Assembly: GCF_025118155.1 (NCBI RefSeq)
Contig: NW_026251393.1
Coordinates: forward strand, 744,001-808,000
Direction: 5' to 3'
Length of the DNA: 64,000 nt
Source: Cokeromyces recurvatus
Taxonomy: Eukaryota > Mucoromycota > Mucoromycetes > Mucorales > Mucoraceae
The first letter of the stretch is position 1. Each line of letters starts with the position of its first letter. The notes under the pieces were generated by a model. The model did not search any database, had not been told where the DNA came from, and worked only from the letters and a program-made list of their open reading frames with translations. Both the position numbers and the translations under genes were made by a program. Shown in pieces: positions 38,921 through 51,759 of the stretch.

Positions 38921-41900
38921 TTATCCTAAGGGATCAAATGCATGCAAACTCATTTTTGTTACTTGTGGCAAATTATTATTATATAAAGGCTTATTAGATG
39001 ACGATGATGGCGACATAGGCTTCAATAAACCCATATTAGGTGATAATGGTATCATTGAAGGCTGTTGCTGGATGCTTGTGTTTGATAAAGAAGTATTTGT
39101 AGTAGATGATAAGTCTCTACTAAATGCATTAGAGTTAACACTACTATTATTAAATGAGGTTGGTGATTTAATTGGAGGAATTTGTTGTTGATTTACAGGA
39201 ATTGGGTTCTGTAAAGACAGTGAAGTCCGATTAGACGATGTAGGTGTTAATAGAGTAGTAGTAGTAGTAGTAGTAGCATTTGAAACGCGATTATTTTGTG
39301 GTGATATTTTATTTGACTTATTTATTGAAGCAGTAGGCTTTAATGAATTCCACGTTGAGTTATAACTACTAGGACTAGGACTAGTAGTGTGTTGAGGCTT
39401 TAATGGTGAAGAAATAAGAGTTGTCGGTTGACTCATATTGGTGGCTGGAGACCAAGTGTTGGTAGATAATGATGGTGATTTTTGTTGTGGGGATATGACA
39501 TGAAGAGAGTTATGATCATTATTATTGTTCATTAAATTTCCAAACATATCATTCTCAGTAGAAGAATTCAAGTTATTACTATGATTGCTATTATTTCTTT
39601 GAACAAGAGCCTCAAATGATAGGGTTGAATCACCATTTAAAGTAGATTGCTGATTCTTTGAAAGCTGAGATGATACTATTTCTGCTGAATTACTTACACT
39701 ACGTGTCTGTTCTTCTAAGGCTTTTACTTCTTGTAAATGCTTTGTGTGAGCTTCTTCTACTCTGTTTGTTAAATCATGAATTGTTTTCATAAATTTTTTA
39801 AACTATTCAAATACATCAGTTAAGTATACTAATCATAACTTTGCTAACATTTCTTCTTACCTGCTCCAAATTTAATAAAGGTCCAAAACTCATTCTCCAT
39901 AATTGGGGTAAAATTTCTGTAGCAATAATTTCTTTATCAGCAGTTTTCCCTATCTCATCATAAACAGCTAAAGTAGCCAACTTATATACATAAACGTATA
40001 TATTAGTTTTATCAAAAAAAAAAAAGAGTATATTTAATGGCTTGGTTTACCATCACAGCAGGCTCTTTTGTCTTGATATTTTTCAGTAAAGGAACTAATT
40101 TCTCTTGTACTGTGAATTTATCCAATACTTTTATCATGGCATGAAAACATATAAGTGTGCTCACTTTTACAGATAAAATAGTCGTTTGTACAAAAACAGT
40201 TTGAACTCGAGGTAATAAAGAGCTTTTAATAGCCGTATAGTCTAATGATTCGGCTAATGATGGAATAATTCTTAATGCTTTTTCTTGAACAACTGAAGCA
40301 GTGCTTTCTAATGCAGCATAAACCAATGGCATTACATCTATCAATTATTATAAGTTGAAAAGCTAACACTTTAAATATATCTAAATCTAGAAATACCATC
40401 ACGAAATATTTCTCTAGGCGTCTTTTCCTGCAAGACATCTAATTTTTCTAATAAAACAATCATATTCTGTGGCGGATCTCTTACTTGGAACACATGTTTT
40501 AAAGAAGGAAGAACCAGATTGCAAAACTCTTGTTGAGATAATTTTTGTGTGATAAAAAATATATTAGGAATTGTGTAAGGTAACAATTGATTATCTTTTA
40601 GCTCTTCTAACAGAGAAGGCAAAATCTATATTGTATAATATAAATAGATGTATATATCAAGACCCATCTTTTCTTTTCTTTTCTTTTTTTTACCTTTCTT
40701 TTAAGGACTCTTTCGGGAAATTGAACCAAAACACGTGATAAGCCCTTCATAAACTGAGCCTTTTCTTCTTTTGTCTTTTCAGGAAAACTTTCCAAAAATT
40801 TCATTGTAGAAACAAGTAAATTATCGAAATATTTGGAATTTTGAAAACTAATAGGATCCATTCTCTGATTTGGATATCTCGTTAATAATGATCGAATAAC
40901 ATCTTGAAGATGTGCTGGCATATTTGAAAATGAATTTGATCGAATACTTTTAATTTGATTTTCATATGCATGAAAGCTATTAAATGTTTTTAATATTGAA
41001 ATGCCTTTGTTATGAACTGCATATGCTAAGCAGCCTAAAGAGAACATGTCATTGGCTTGTGAAATATTATTATCAATCACAAACTCAGGTGCTATAGTAG
41101 CAAAATAGAGGAGTTAATTCTTCATGATATCTATCTATATAAATATGTATGTATAGATTTGATTTACCTGCATAGTCAAGATTGACTTTAGATGCTTCAG
41201 GTAAAAAATCATTATTTTCATAGCCAAAACTTTCGCTTGAATTCTCCGTATTCAAAAATATGCTAAATCCCAAGCTATACATATCCAATTAGTATATCTT
41301 CTCTGACTCTATACATAGTAGTAGTATTATTATTACCCTCCAATTTTCCAATCACCCTATTCAATATAAAAGAATAAGCGTTTATATCCATCTATAGTAT
41401 TCCTAAACACACACACACACACACACTTACTTTAGCATTAACAAATATAGCATCCGTTGTGAGATTATGATGAACAACTTTAACATCATTTAAAAATTGA
41501 AGACCTTTACCCACTTGTAGTAAACCTTTTTGAATCTGAAAATAAAGGTAAAGTTCAGTTACAAGCTGTGATAAAGTTGACAAGTTTATACCTCTAGTTC
41601 ATCAAGTTCCAGAACTGATACTTGTGAATCTGAAGAATAGTGCTCATCGCTTTTAATTAAGTGAGTTAAGCAACCTATAAGAGGCTCAGTAACAAAGACA
41701 ATTGAGCTACGTGATTCACCCAATGGTTCAACAACTTCAAGAATAGAGGGATGTCTTAATCTCGCTAAATTACTAGCCTAAAATGGACCTTTAATTAAAA
41801 AAAAAAAGAAAAGGTACTATTCTTTTTCTTAACTTGAGTATAAACATTATAAATATATTACCTCTTTTTTCAAATGTTCATATATATATTCTATATCATG

Positions 41901-42193
41901 TTTTGAAGAACCACGGTCTCGTTTAAAAATAGAATCTAATATCTTTTTTTCAAAAATCTAATTTATTATAAAAGAAATAATCTAAGTATTAAATAATTCC
42001 TATCAGAAAAATAACTGCATCTAATTTGGTGCATTATGCAACTTACAAATACAGCTACTTTTTTACCAGTTGTCTTCCTTTCACCCTGATAGATCTTCCA
42101 TAAACCAGCGGTCGATATCTGATGTTTAATTTCATATCGAGATGTTATTGAATTAGTTAAAGAGCTTATAAAGGAATAAAAGGCTGAACTCAT
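38921..42193 (-). CDS. SCY1: SCY1-like pseudokinase, SCYL2/CVAK104 type
   Basis: Multi-exon gene, ATG at 42193 and stop at 38921. The N-terminal kinase-like fold starts SSAFYSFISSLTNSITSRYE and has lost catalysis. The HRD loop reads V-H-H-N-L-T-T-D-A-I-F-V-N and the DFG position reads G-L-G-F. APE survives as A-P-E-F. HEAT-type helices follow: PEKTKEEKAQFMKGLSRVL, LPSLLEELKD, LPSLKHVFQVRDPPQNMIV, VMPLVYAALESTASVVQEKA and TLICFHAMIKVL. A coiled coil comes next (NRVEEAHTKHLQEVKALEE). The C-terminal ~230 residues are Ser/Asn/Pro-rich, as in the clathrin/AP-2-binding tail of SCYL2. The family acts in clathrin-linked traffic between Golgi and endosomes. It is convergent with the P450 and divergent from the Rad60-like gene. 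Confidence 0.9.
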
Positions 42194-43329
42194 AATTTAT
42201 AATTGTGAAAGTGTTGTGCTGAAGAAATTATACAAGAAAAAACAAAACAAAAAAAAAAAAAGTAAAAAAAAAATAGGCTTATTATTGTTTGTTCAACGAC
42301 TAAGAAAAGAATAAAACTGCTGCTGTGACTAAAATTTAATAATAATATTTTTATCTAAAATGAGAATTTTTTTTTTTTTTTTTTTTTTTTTCCAGATCAA
42401 ATACTGCTAGTGGTCAAAAAGGAGAGGGAAAAAGTGTTTAGTTTACGAAACTCGTTAAGATTTTTTTTTCATTCATTTTCCTTTTCTTTTAGGCGTATAT
42501 AAAAATCTTTTACCTTGGAGGTCTATCGTGTTTCATAGTTAAATACGCTTCTCTTTTGAAGGGTCGTGAGTCTTGTACGTCTTTAAACGTTTTAAGCTCG
42601 CCATTCTCATAAGTGAGACACAAACTAGAGTGAAAGATTTGAAATTTAAGAACGAAAGCTTTGCAGTAACAATAGCATTTGACCTAAATCTTTTTACGAA
42701 GCTTCTTGTACTTTCTTAACTTTGTTTCTAAAATCCTTTAGTTACTGGTGTACTAATACGTCTTCTTTTCTTGACTGAGGGGAGGAATGCTATCTTCATG
42801 CATGTCACAACAGCCAGTGCCAATCAGCATACACTTGCCAACATTAACTAATAATTTTTTTCTTTCTGTAACTTTTATACATACTTGAATTCTTCTTCTA
42901 CTACTACCGTTACTTTTATTTTATCGCTATCTCTATTACCTTACTTTCTTGTATCATAATCCTGTTTCAATATTCACATACTTACGCTATCTGTGTAAAG
43001 TAAGAATATAAGCCGTAATAGAGAAAAAAAAAGTTATTGTGTGCACTAATCATTCTCTACTCTATATTTGTTTTCATTATTATTTTGATAAAGTTTTTAA
43101 TATTGTATATTATTTATTAAAATTATCTGTAAAGTATTAGCATCTTGTTATTTTACCTACTTTTGCTTATTAATATTAATATACGGATTTGCATAAAAAT
43201 ACGATCAATTTTTTTTTTTTTTTTTGATTGTGACTGACTTTAAAACACATAAGCACAAATGTGGATTATCTCGCTTCATTCCTTTTTTTCTTTCTTTCTT
43301 TCTTTATTTATTTTCTATTCATTAAATTA
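42194..43329. other. Intergenic between SCYL2-type and Rad60-like genes
   Basis: About 1.1 kb separating two divergent starts, with poly(T) runs at 42366-42391 and 43208-43225. The stretch 42520-42840 is less AT-rich than its surroundings and may hold promoter or leader sequence. A 33-codon frame at about 42788-42889 has no recognisable motif. Confidence 0.45.
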
Positions 43330-44976
43330 ATGAGTGATTTTGATATAACAAATATTCGAGGAAAGGATTCCTTTCTTGCTTCCTTAAAAAAACGCAAGTA
43401 GAAAAGCTTCAATTAGCGTTAGTTTATTACGTATACACATATTTATCAACGTCTTTTATAATTATTATTTACTATATACAGGGAAAGCACTCGGCTTGTC
43501 AGAGTCTGATTCTGATTCTGAAGAAGAAAATAGAGTATCGAATAAAAGATCCAAAAATAACAAGTTATTTGGGCTAGATCTATTAGATGATGATGAAGTG
43601 GATAATGATCGATTAGGACAGAATGATCATGATGCAATGTCAAATGAGTCTATCAATAATAGCAGCAATACAGATACACTAACGTTAATACTGGATGATA
43701 ACGAACTTACATCTTTACCATCGCAACAACAACAACAACAACAAGAAGAAGAAGAAACAAAAACAAATCTTAATCCTTTCCTTTCTCAAACATCAGAGCT
43801 TGAATATCTAGAAGTCATATCCGAACCGTCTTTTACACAATCGTTATTAAAAAACAACCATGATAGAGCTAGTCCTTTAGCATCCACTTCAAAAAAAGTA
43901 ACAACTAAAATAGACAAAAATATTCCTGTAATGTAAGTTTGTGCATGTTAAATAATACAAATCAAGATGTATTCATAATTATTTTCAGTGATTTGTCTGA
44001 CGATGAAAACAATGAGGAATTTAATATACCAGATGCAGATATTGACGATCTAGATCCTGATTTAGCTGCAATAATGTCAAATAATTCAACACTTTCTTCT
44101 TCTTCACCAGCTGTGGATGAAAGTCAGCCACAAAAGATATATCTTAAAATTCAATATGAAGTACCCAATCTTGATACATTAAGTGAATTAGCGAAATCAG
44201 AAGTGCTGAAGAGATTAAAGCCTGTTAAAATGTTAATTCTGGATGTAAGCATATACATGTATACAGTTATGAAAAAAAAAAAAATAGACGCAATCAGTAC
44301 TAATAAATTTATAGAATCTTCAATTCGGTAAAGTTTTAGATAGCTTTTGTAAGCATCGAAATTTAATAAAGACAGATATGGTTCTTGTATATAATGGTGA
44401 ACGTGTTTACCCAAGCGCAACACCAGCAGGTATAGGTATGAGCGTGACTAAAACAAACTCTATGTGTAAGTATTTGTGAATTTTAATTATTTACATAGAT
44501 CAATCTATTAATTTTATGTTAGTTGTTTACCCCATGAGTAGCTATGCTTATTTATTAGAGAAAAGGCAGCAAGAAAAAGAAGAAAAGATGAAACAATTAG
44601 CAATACAAAAAGAAGATGACATATTTGATCTAGCCAAGTTTGAGTCCTTTAATGAAAATAAAGCAAATGATGACAATAATGAAAACAAATTAGTTCTTAC
44701 GTTAAGAGGAAATGACAATGATGTTCGATCTTTCCGAGCAAGACCTGTAAGTATTACAAATATGTGTATATAGAGTAGAAAAATTTATATATAAAGATTA
44801 CTTATGCCTTTATAATCTAGACCACTCGTTTACAAACCATCATTTTAGATTATAAACAGTTGAAAGGAATCACAGCAGATATTAAATTATCTTTTGAAGG
44901 TGAAATATTAGATCCTAATTTGACTATTGAGGAAACAGAATTAGAGGATGAAGATCTTATTGAAGTTATTACTTAA
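43330..44976 (+). CDS. Rad60/Esc2/NIP45 family protein with two SUMO-like domains
   Basis: Genome-stability factor acting with the SUMO pathway and Smc5/6. Exons 43330-43393, 43482-43932, 43989-44244, 44315-44465, 44523-44746 and 44821-44976 give 433 residues. The first intron must use a GC donor (C|GCAAGT) to keep frame. The first half is acidic and disordered, with a CAA-coded Gln run (43725-43743). A hydrophobic-acidic stretch, V-I-D-L-S-D-D-E, spans the exon 2/3 junction and fits a SUMO-interacting motif. The first SUMO-like domain starts at YLKIQYEVPNLD and includes FCKHRNLIKTDMVLVYNGERV. The second includes TRLQTIILDYKQLKGI, LSFEGEILDPNLTIEETELED and the end DEDLIEVIT. No C-terminal di-Gly is present, as expected for a RENi-family protein rather than SUMO itself. 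Confidence 0.88.
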
Positions 44977-45085
44977 TAAATATATTATTTATTAAGAATG
45001 TAAATGAGTTGGGTATAATAATATCAAAAAAAAAAGAGAGAGATTACTGGTAGATTATTCATAAAAATTAATTTCAATCTAATTG

Positions 45086-45124
<39 letters not shown>

Positions 45125-45148
45125 TGAAGGGGATTAATATACATGTAG

Positions 45149-45759
45149 TCACTCAATTCCACGACTAATTTTACTTACAAAGAGAAATGCTGACTTAACT
45201 GGGTTGGATATAGATAAAGATTGTGGATAATAAATAGTCGTATTTTCTGTTTCAATAAAAGCTAACAATTGTTTTATAACCTAATGAATAAATATAATAA
45301 ATGAATATAATAAATAAAAAGGTCGTATAAAAAGTAAATTTACTCTTTGATAATGAGTTGAAAAGAATATTGGCCAAATATAAATTGTAAGAATTTCGAT
45401 TATATTTTCAAGTACAACATGCCAAGTTAGTCTATCAGCATAATCCATAATTTTATTAATTTCGTTTATTGTGTGAAGAAATTGTTCAGTTGTAATCTAA
45501 TAAAATAGATAAGCAACACATAGTAACAAGTAGATTCGATACTTACTCTTCCGGTTAGTTCAGTCGGATATTCAGTATTAAAACGAGTAATGCCATCACC
45601 TAATGAATAATCACGCTCAATTCGTATAGTTTTTATTGGAACTCGATCTTTAATCGAAATGACTTGATGAGCATCTATCATGGCATAATTATGCTTATCG
45701 TTAATAAGCGTTGCAGAACCTATTGTTGACGACAGATTGAATGACTATAAAGGGGAGTG

Positions 45760-45803
<44 letters not shown>

Positions 45804-45845
45804 AGATAAAATTATGGATACACGAAAAAAAAAAAATTGCGTCAT
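45149..45845 (-). CDS. GOLGA7/ERF4-type subunit of a Ras palmitoyltransferase
   Basis: Accessory subunit of DHHC palmitoyltransferases (human GCP16/GOLGA7, yeast Erf4). Exons 45744-45547, 45496-45344 and 45280-45149 are well supported. Landmarks: TIRIERDYSLGDGITRFNTE and YPTELTGRI, TEQFLHTINEINKIMDYADR, LENIIEILTIYIWPIFF and STHYQRVIKQLLAFIETEN. These are the classic Erf4 domain blocks, including a hydrophobic stretch that sits at membranes. A possible first exon, 45845-45822 (ATG ACG CAA, four Phe codons, CGT), joins in phase by a weak GTATCC donor, giving 168 residues. That exon overlaps a poly-T run and is uncertain; the alternative start is the internal ATG at 45681. The family call is firm from the RDYS...TEYP and coiled regions. 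Confidence 0.83.
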
Positions 45846-46185
45846 TTAAAATTTTAATTTTAGTAGATCAAAAAAAGGGTACACAATCAACAAATGAAGA
45901 ATAAGCGATACCAATGACTACACAAATAATTGTTGTCAAACTTTAATAAAATATTAACAAAGTTAGTAATAAAGGTAATTAATTTAATTAATGCTTGTTT
46001 AATATAAATAAACAATAAATCCATACTGTAAATGGTAAAAACCACATTTATCTTTATAATGAATCAAAATGACATACTTCTAAAGTATATAAACTGCTTA
46101 ATTTTTCTGTATATGTGTAATTATTTTTTTTTATTTATTTAATTTTTTAAACAAGTTCTATTAGAAAGAAAGATTTACTCTTGTT
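45846..46185. other. Divergent intergenic, GOLGA7/ERF4-type gene to chitinase
   Basis: About 340 very AT-rich bases between two divergent genes. They presumably contain both promoters; no specific site is recognised. Confidence 0.45.
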
Positions 46186-47676
46186 ATGTATCATAAAAGG
46201 CTTCTATTTCTTCTTCTTAGTACTTGGTGGTTTATCTTTCAATTTTTAACTGTTCAAGCTATTGAAAGCAAGAAAGTAGCTATTGGTTATTTCCCTAATT
46301 GTAAGTATAGATAGATCTAGGTTTTATATGTATGTTAAATTGATATATTAATGAATAGGGCTTGGTGATAGTTATCCTATCTCGAGAATTCAATTTGATA
46401 AGCTTACTCATATTCATTATGCTTTTGCTATTATGGTTAAAGGTGCTGTACCTGAATGGACTGATCCACAGTTAGTTGAAACTCAACTTGCTGAACTTGT
46501 TACCGCGGCACATAAAAGAAAAACAAAGGTGCTCATCTCCTTAGGTGGTTGGACAGGAAGTATATCATTTAGGTAACTCATTCTTATAAAGTATTTTATT
46601 TTTATCGTGCTGAGCATCATATACTACAGTGAAATGGCTAAAAGCCCTTCTAAAAGAAAAGAATTTATTAACTGGAATATTGAACACATTTCAAAATATA
46701 ATACGGATGGTGTCGATATCGGTAAGCTAATATTATATATATTCATCATATTGGATTTCATGTATTCATATATTACCTAGACTGGGAGTATCCTGGAAGA
46801 CAAGGCGCTGGTTGTAATGTTGTAGATCCTGAGAACGATGTTAAAAATCTTTTAACCTTAATTACGGAATTACGTAAAGCTTTAAATGATAAATTTGGAA
46901 AGGGTTCTAAAGAAATTTCAATTGCCAGTTATACTGAAGCTTTTAAGACTGAATCTGGCCCCTCAAATCCTCATCTTACTGCTTCTATTGGGAAAGCCCT
47001 TGATAGAATTAACATCATGACATATGATATGAATGGTGCCTGGAATCCACAAACAGGTCCTAATTCTCCTTTGAAATCAGCCAATATTAGTTTCATATCT
47101 TCTATCGATTTTTGGATTTCTTTAGGTGTACCTGTTAATAAACTTGTAGGTGGTTTAGCTTTCTATGGTAGATCAACAGGTATAATATGAAACAATGATT
47201 ATATTTATATATATAAACCCTTTACACTAAAACGAAAAAAAAACTCCCCTTCTTTTTTTAAAATAGTTGCTAAGGGTGACATGACTAAATCTAATTCTAT
47301 CTATCAAGATCAAATTCAAAATAATATACCTAAAGGTGATTCAGCAGATACATTATGGCAAGATCCCTACTGTAAGCAGTCTCCTGCCAGTTTTTCTGGT
47401 ATTTGGAAATTTGATAGTTTATTATCTCAGGGTCTTTTAGAAACTCCTATTAAAGCAAAAGCTCCTTGGGTTCGTACCTTTGACAAAGATACTGCTACTC
47501 CTTGGCTATTTAATCCTTCCACTAAAATATTTATTTCTTACGATGACCCTATCTCAATTGAGGCCAAGGTAAATGCAGCAAAAAGAAAAGGTATCGGAGG
47601 TGTCATGGTTTGGTCAATCGATCAAGATTCCAATGAAAATGATTTATTGAATGCATTAGCTAAAATTCATTCTTAA
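46186..47676 (+). CDS. Secreted GH18 chitinase
   Basis: Hydrolyses chitin through substrate-assisted catalysis. Exons 46186-46300, 46359-46572, 46630-46721, 46781-47179 and 47267-47676 give 409 residues. A signal peptide (about residues 1-26, RLLFLLLSTWWFIFQF core, cleaved near V-Q-A) leads into KVAIGYFPNW. Landmarks: LTHIHYAFAIM, KVLISLGGWTGS and the catalytic D-G-V-D-I-D-W-E-Y-P, complete and split by the third intron between D-I and D-W-E. Then come IASYTEAF, INIMTYDMNG, LVGGLAFYGRS and GVMVWSIDQD. No chitin-binding module or GPI signal is seen. The product resembles secreted class V chitinases used in wall remodelling, autolysis or nutrition; which of these applies cannot be told from sequence. 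Confidence 0.93.
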
Positions 47677-48680
47677 AAAGGAAACAAAAAAGATATATTT
47701 TTTTTTCCATTTAGAAGAAGATAACATTGTATTGTATACATAAATTGAAACTTAATAAAGTAAATATTAACATACTATATTATTGCCTAAGTTAATTTAA
47801 AAAAAAAAAATTCTTAAGAAATAAAAATAATACTATAATATAGACAATTTACTTTATAAAGAATAATGCAAATAGTAGGTCAGTGGGTAAATTATATAGG
47901 TAATTTTTATTGAACTTGGGTTTTTTGTGTGTAAGCTAATTCAAAAAGTAGAATATAGAGTCTTTAATAGTAAATAATCGTGGGGTATGGAGATTGTTTA
48001 TTACTAGATAGTCATCTTAGTCACTATTGTGTATATCGACTTTTTTTTTTTTTTTGCTATAAAGATTGTAGTTGTTTTTATAGTTAATCATATAATAAAG
48101 AAACAGTTACTCAAATAGAACTATTACATCAGAATTGATAACAGTTATTATTAGAGACTTTAAGTATATAATAGTTATTATACATTGTATTAGGTGTGAC
48201 ATTTTATTAGATTTAACTTTAATAGAATATACTGTTAACATAATCAAGTAATCTAGCCTTCATAATTACACATATTAACCAGATGTTTGTATATCGTCTT
48301 CTTTAATTAATATTAAGGTTCATCGTCATTAGTCGTACAAGCACTTTCGAATCAAGGTATATCATAACACTGATCATCTGAACAGTATACATAATTGGAT
48401 TAAACTGTCTTTAAAGGTGTTTAATTAACAAGTATAGATATGTCCATTATTGTAATGAATAACTATGTCAAGTATTGATTAATAGTCTTATATTACTACT
48501 CTTTGACTTAATAAGATAGCTTCATATATCTTGTTGAATGGTCTATAATTGATGATTTTTTCTTTTGGCTTAAACAAGGTAACAATAATTGCCCTATGAA
48601 TTGTTTTAACCTTCTATAATAGATAAATATTTTATTGACCAACTACATTTTGTTTATATTATAGTTATAAGAAGTAATAA
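47677..48680. other. Intergenic downstream of chitinase
   Basis: About 1 kb of AT-rich DNA with no feature I can support. Composition changes near 48690, where the decayed LINE begins. Confidence 0.45.
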
Positions 48681-48689
48681 AGTTTTCTA

Positions 48690-50170
48690 ATATTAGTAAA
48701 ACTAACTTGCAATCTTTCATACCTACTCTTGAAACATCTATAGAAACTATTGACTTTAAGCTCGCTAATTCCAATATTACTTTAAATACTGACACCACCC
48801 ACTCTAATCAAACAGTTGCAATAAACGGTTTAATTCCTCATCTCTAAACTCGCAAAAGCTTGTGCCGAAATCCAAAAGTTGACCATTTATGTTGCAAATT
48901 TATAATACCTTCCCGCTACAACTTTCCAATGCTTGCTGTCACTACCTACTATGTTTAAATCTCAGGATTTTTCGCCGTTACCTTCAACCCAAGAGTCTGT
49001 ATCAGCAATTTCTAATTTACCCAATACACTCCAGGGCATGATTCTAATAAAATTCACTTTATCAAGCAACCACTTTTTCTGTAACCGTTAAAAGCATATA
49101 ATTCAATAACAGGAGACTGCAGCTCGCTTCTTTCAACCACATTCTATCAATCAGAGATTTAGATGCATCTATATTCTTACAAAAGCTTGTGTACCATCTT
49201 CAAAGATCCTGAATATGCTGAACTTTCTCCATCTGATTGCAATGATCAAGTTGCCCCCTTTCAACAACAGCGATCTAAAAAACTTATCCAATATATTCGT
49301 CCTCTTATTACTAAATGTTTCAAGAACTGACAATGAATCCACCGAAACTACTTATAGAGAAAATCATTACCATTAGATTCTCCAAAACAGAGGATGTATT
49401 TCGACTAGCAACTATTCAAGCTGCACATCCCAGTAATGATTACAATTCAGACGAGATACTACTGAATTTCGATGAGGAAATCGAAGCATTATAAAAACCT
49501 CTAACTTCTTTTCAATAGCACTAGATGAGAAGTATATCAATATCATAATTTAATGCAAACGGTTTACTAAAACAATCAATCGATCCTATTCTCAATATTA
49601 CAAAATTTACGTCCTTAATTTTTCATAATTAAAACATAGTTATTTTCTTCAAATCAATAGTCAATAATATGAAAACAATTTTACACTTATGGTCTTCCAG
49701 TTAATTCTTATAATCAATATCGTTTTGTTCTTTTAGTTAATCCTCAATTTAATTTACATATACACCATCTCTCATATTCCCACCCACTATTATCTCAATA
49801 TACACTTCTTGTAGTGCTGGCATCTAATATTTTAATTTATTATCTTTTTTTTTTCTTTACCCCCTCTCCAGATCATACTATTTTATAGGATATACTAGCT
49901 ATTTTACTTATGCCTACTCCCTTCAACAACTTTGACCATTATTTGTGGCGATTTAAACACCTGGATGAGCAGTATAACTAATGACTCTTTAACAAATAAT
50001 CGAGAATGAATCATTTCAAACCGGCTCGAATCCACTAACTTTATCCTCTGGGATACAAAACTAACTTATAGAAAACCAACATCTTGCACATTTCATGGAA
50101 CAGGTAGTATCGATTAATTTATTAGTGACTCTGAACTTACTACACATTATGATAAGCTCTTCCCTTACCC
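48690..50170 (+). mobile_element. Decayed non-LTR (LINE) retrotransposon remnant: ORF1-like and endonuclease region
   Basis: The stretch has protein-like codon content but many stops and frame shifts. From about 49870 to 50130 one frame resembles the C-terminal half of an AP-type LINE endonuclease. It has an I-I-C-G-D-L-N block at 49938-49958, then R-K-P-T-S-C-T-F at about 50070-50095, then a G-S-I-D block just before 50120. It is broken by an in-frame TGA and TAA. The weaker upstream part (about 48700-49500) looks like a decayed ORF1-type protein but is not identifiable. No reverse transcriptase region or poly(A) end was found before the ubiquitin gene, so the copy is 3'-truncated or eroded. 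It is not functional. Confidence 0.65.
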
Positions 50171-50793
50171 GCCCCCCCTTCTATTGAAAATCTTGGCTCC
50201 AAGTTGCTGCGATGGTTGTTTAACAATTGAAGCTAGTGTATCATCCTTCATTTTTTATAACATGTGTATATCTTTCTTTTACCTCTTCATTTCCCTCCTC
50301 CCTCTCTTTCTTTCTTTTTTTTTAACTTGTATCTCTTACAAGGGGTTTTTAGTTTCTTTTTTCTCTATTATTTTATTGAGCTGATCTGGGCAATAATCTA
50401 ATATCATTTAGATACTATGTGCTCATAAAGATCAAAAATTTAATTATGTAATTAAAAAAAAAAAAAATATTTGTGTGTATACATGTACATGCTTCATAAA
50501 ACTTGTCTTAATTTAAAATTAATTTCCGATCCGGACATTATAAAGAATATAGGGGAGGGTGAAATAAACGGAGTTTCCATAGTAGATCATTATTCCCAGT
50601 CTGTATACAAAGTTTAGTTCCTTCAGAACAACGAGGATTCCTTCTCTGTTCATTTAAGTCTAAAAAGGTGAGATTTAATCCAATATAGAGTAATCCATCC
50701 ATAATCCAAATCAAACAAAAGAAATGAAAGAAAAAAAAAAAAGAAAGAAAGAAAGAATAAAGAAAAAAAGGGGGCAGCAAAGGATATTTGGAA

Positions 50794-50802
50794 TAGGGTT
50801 TT
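50794..50802. promoter_or_regulatory. Possible telobox-like motif upstream of ubiquitin-eL40
   Basis: TAGGGTTTT (reverse AAAACCCTA) lies about 80 bases before the ATG. AAACCCTA teloboxes are frequent in ribosomal protein gene promoters of several fungi and plants. This is a single copy, so the regulatory role is a suggestion only. Confidence 0.35.
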
Positions 50803-50880
50803 GGACTTGAAGGAGACTTTAAACTCTATTATGAACATCGCAATTGACTAAATTTATAATTTCGTTTAGAATCGCTTACC

Positions 50881-51664
<784 letters not shown>

Positions 51665-51759
51665 ATTATTCGAGCTTTATTATTTTATTCTTTTTTTTTA
51701 TTAATTTGAATAAAATGATAGAAAAAAAAATTTTTTTTCTTTAATAATGCCACAAACAT

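Noticed and set aside
42788..42889. 33-codon frame in the SCYL2-Rad60 gap
   Set aside because: No conserved feature; equally likely to be leader or promoter sequence.
50030..50045. GGCTCGAATCC resembling a tRNA T-loop
   Set aside because: It lies inside the LINE endonuclease reading frame, and no acceptor, D or anticodon arms could be placed around it.
50538..50838. Minus-strand open frames just upstream of ubiquitin-eL40
   Set aside because: No family resemblance; they overlap the promoter/leader of a highly expressed gene and include low-complexity Phe/Leu runs.
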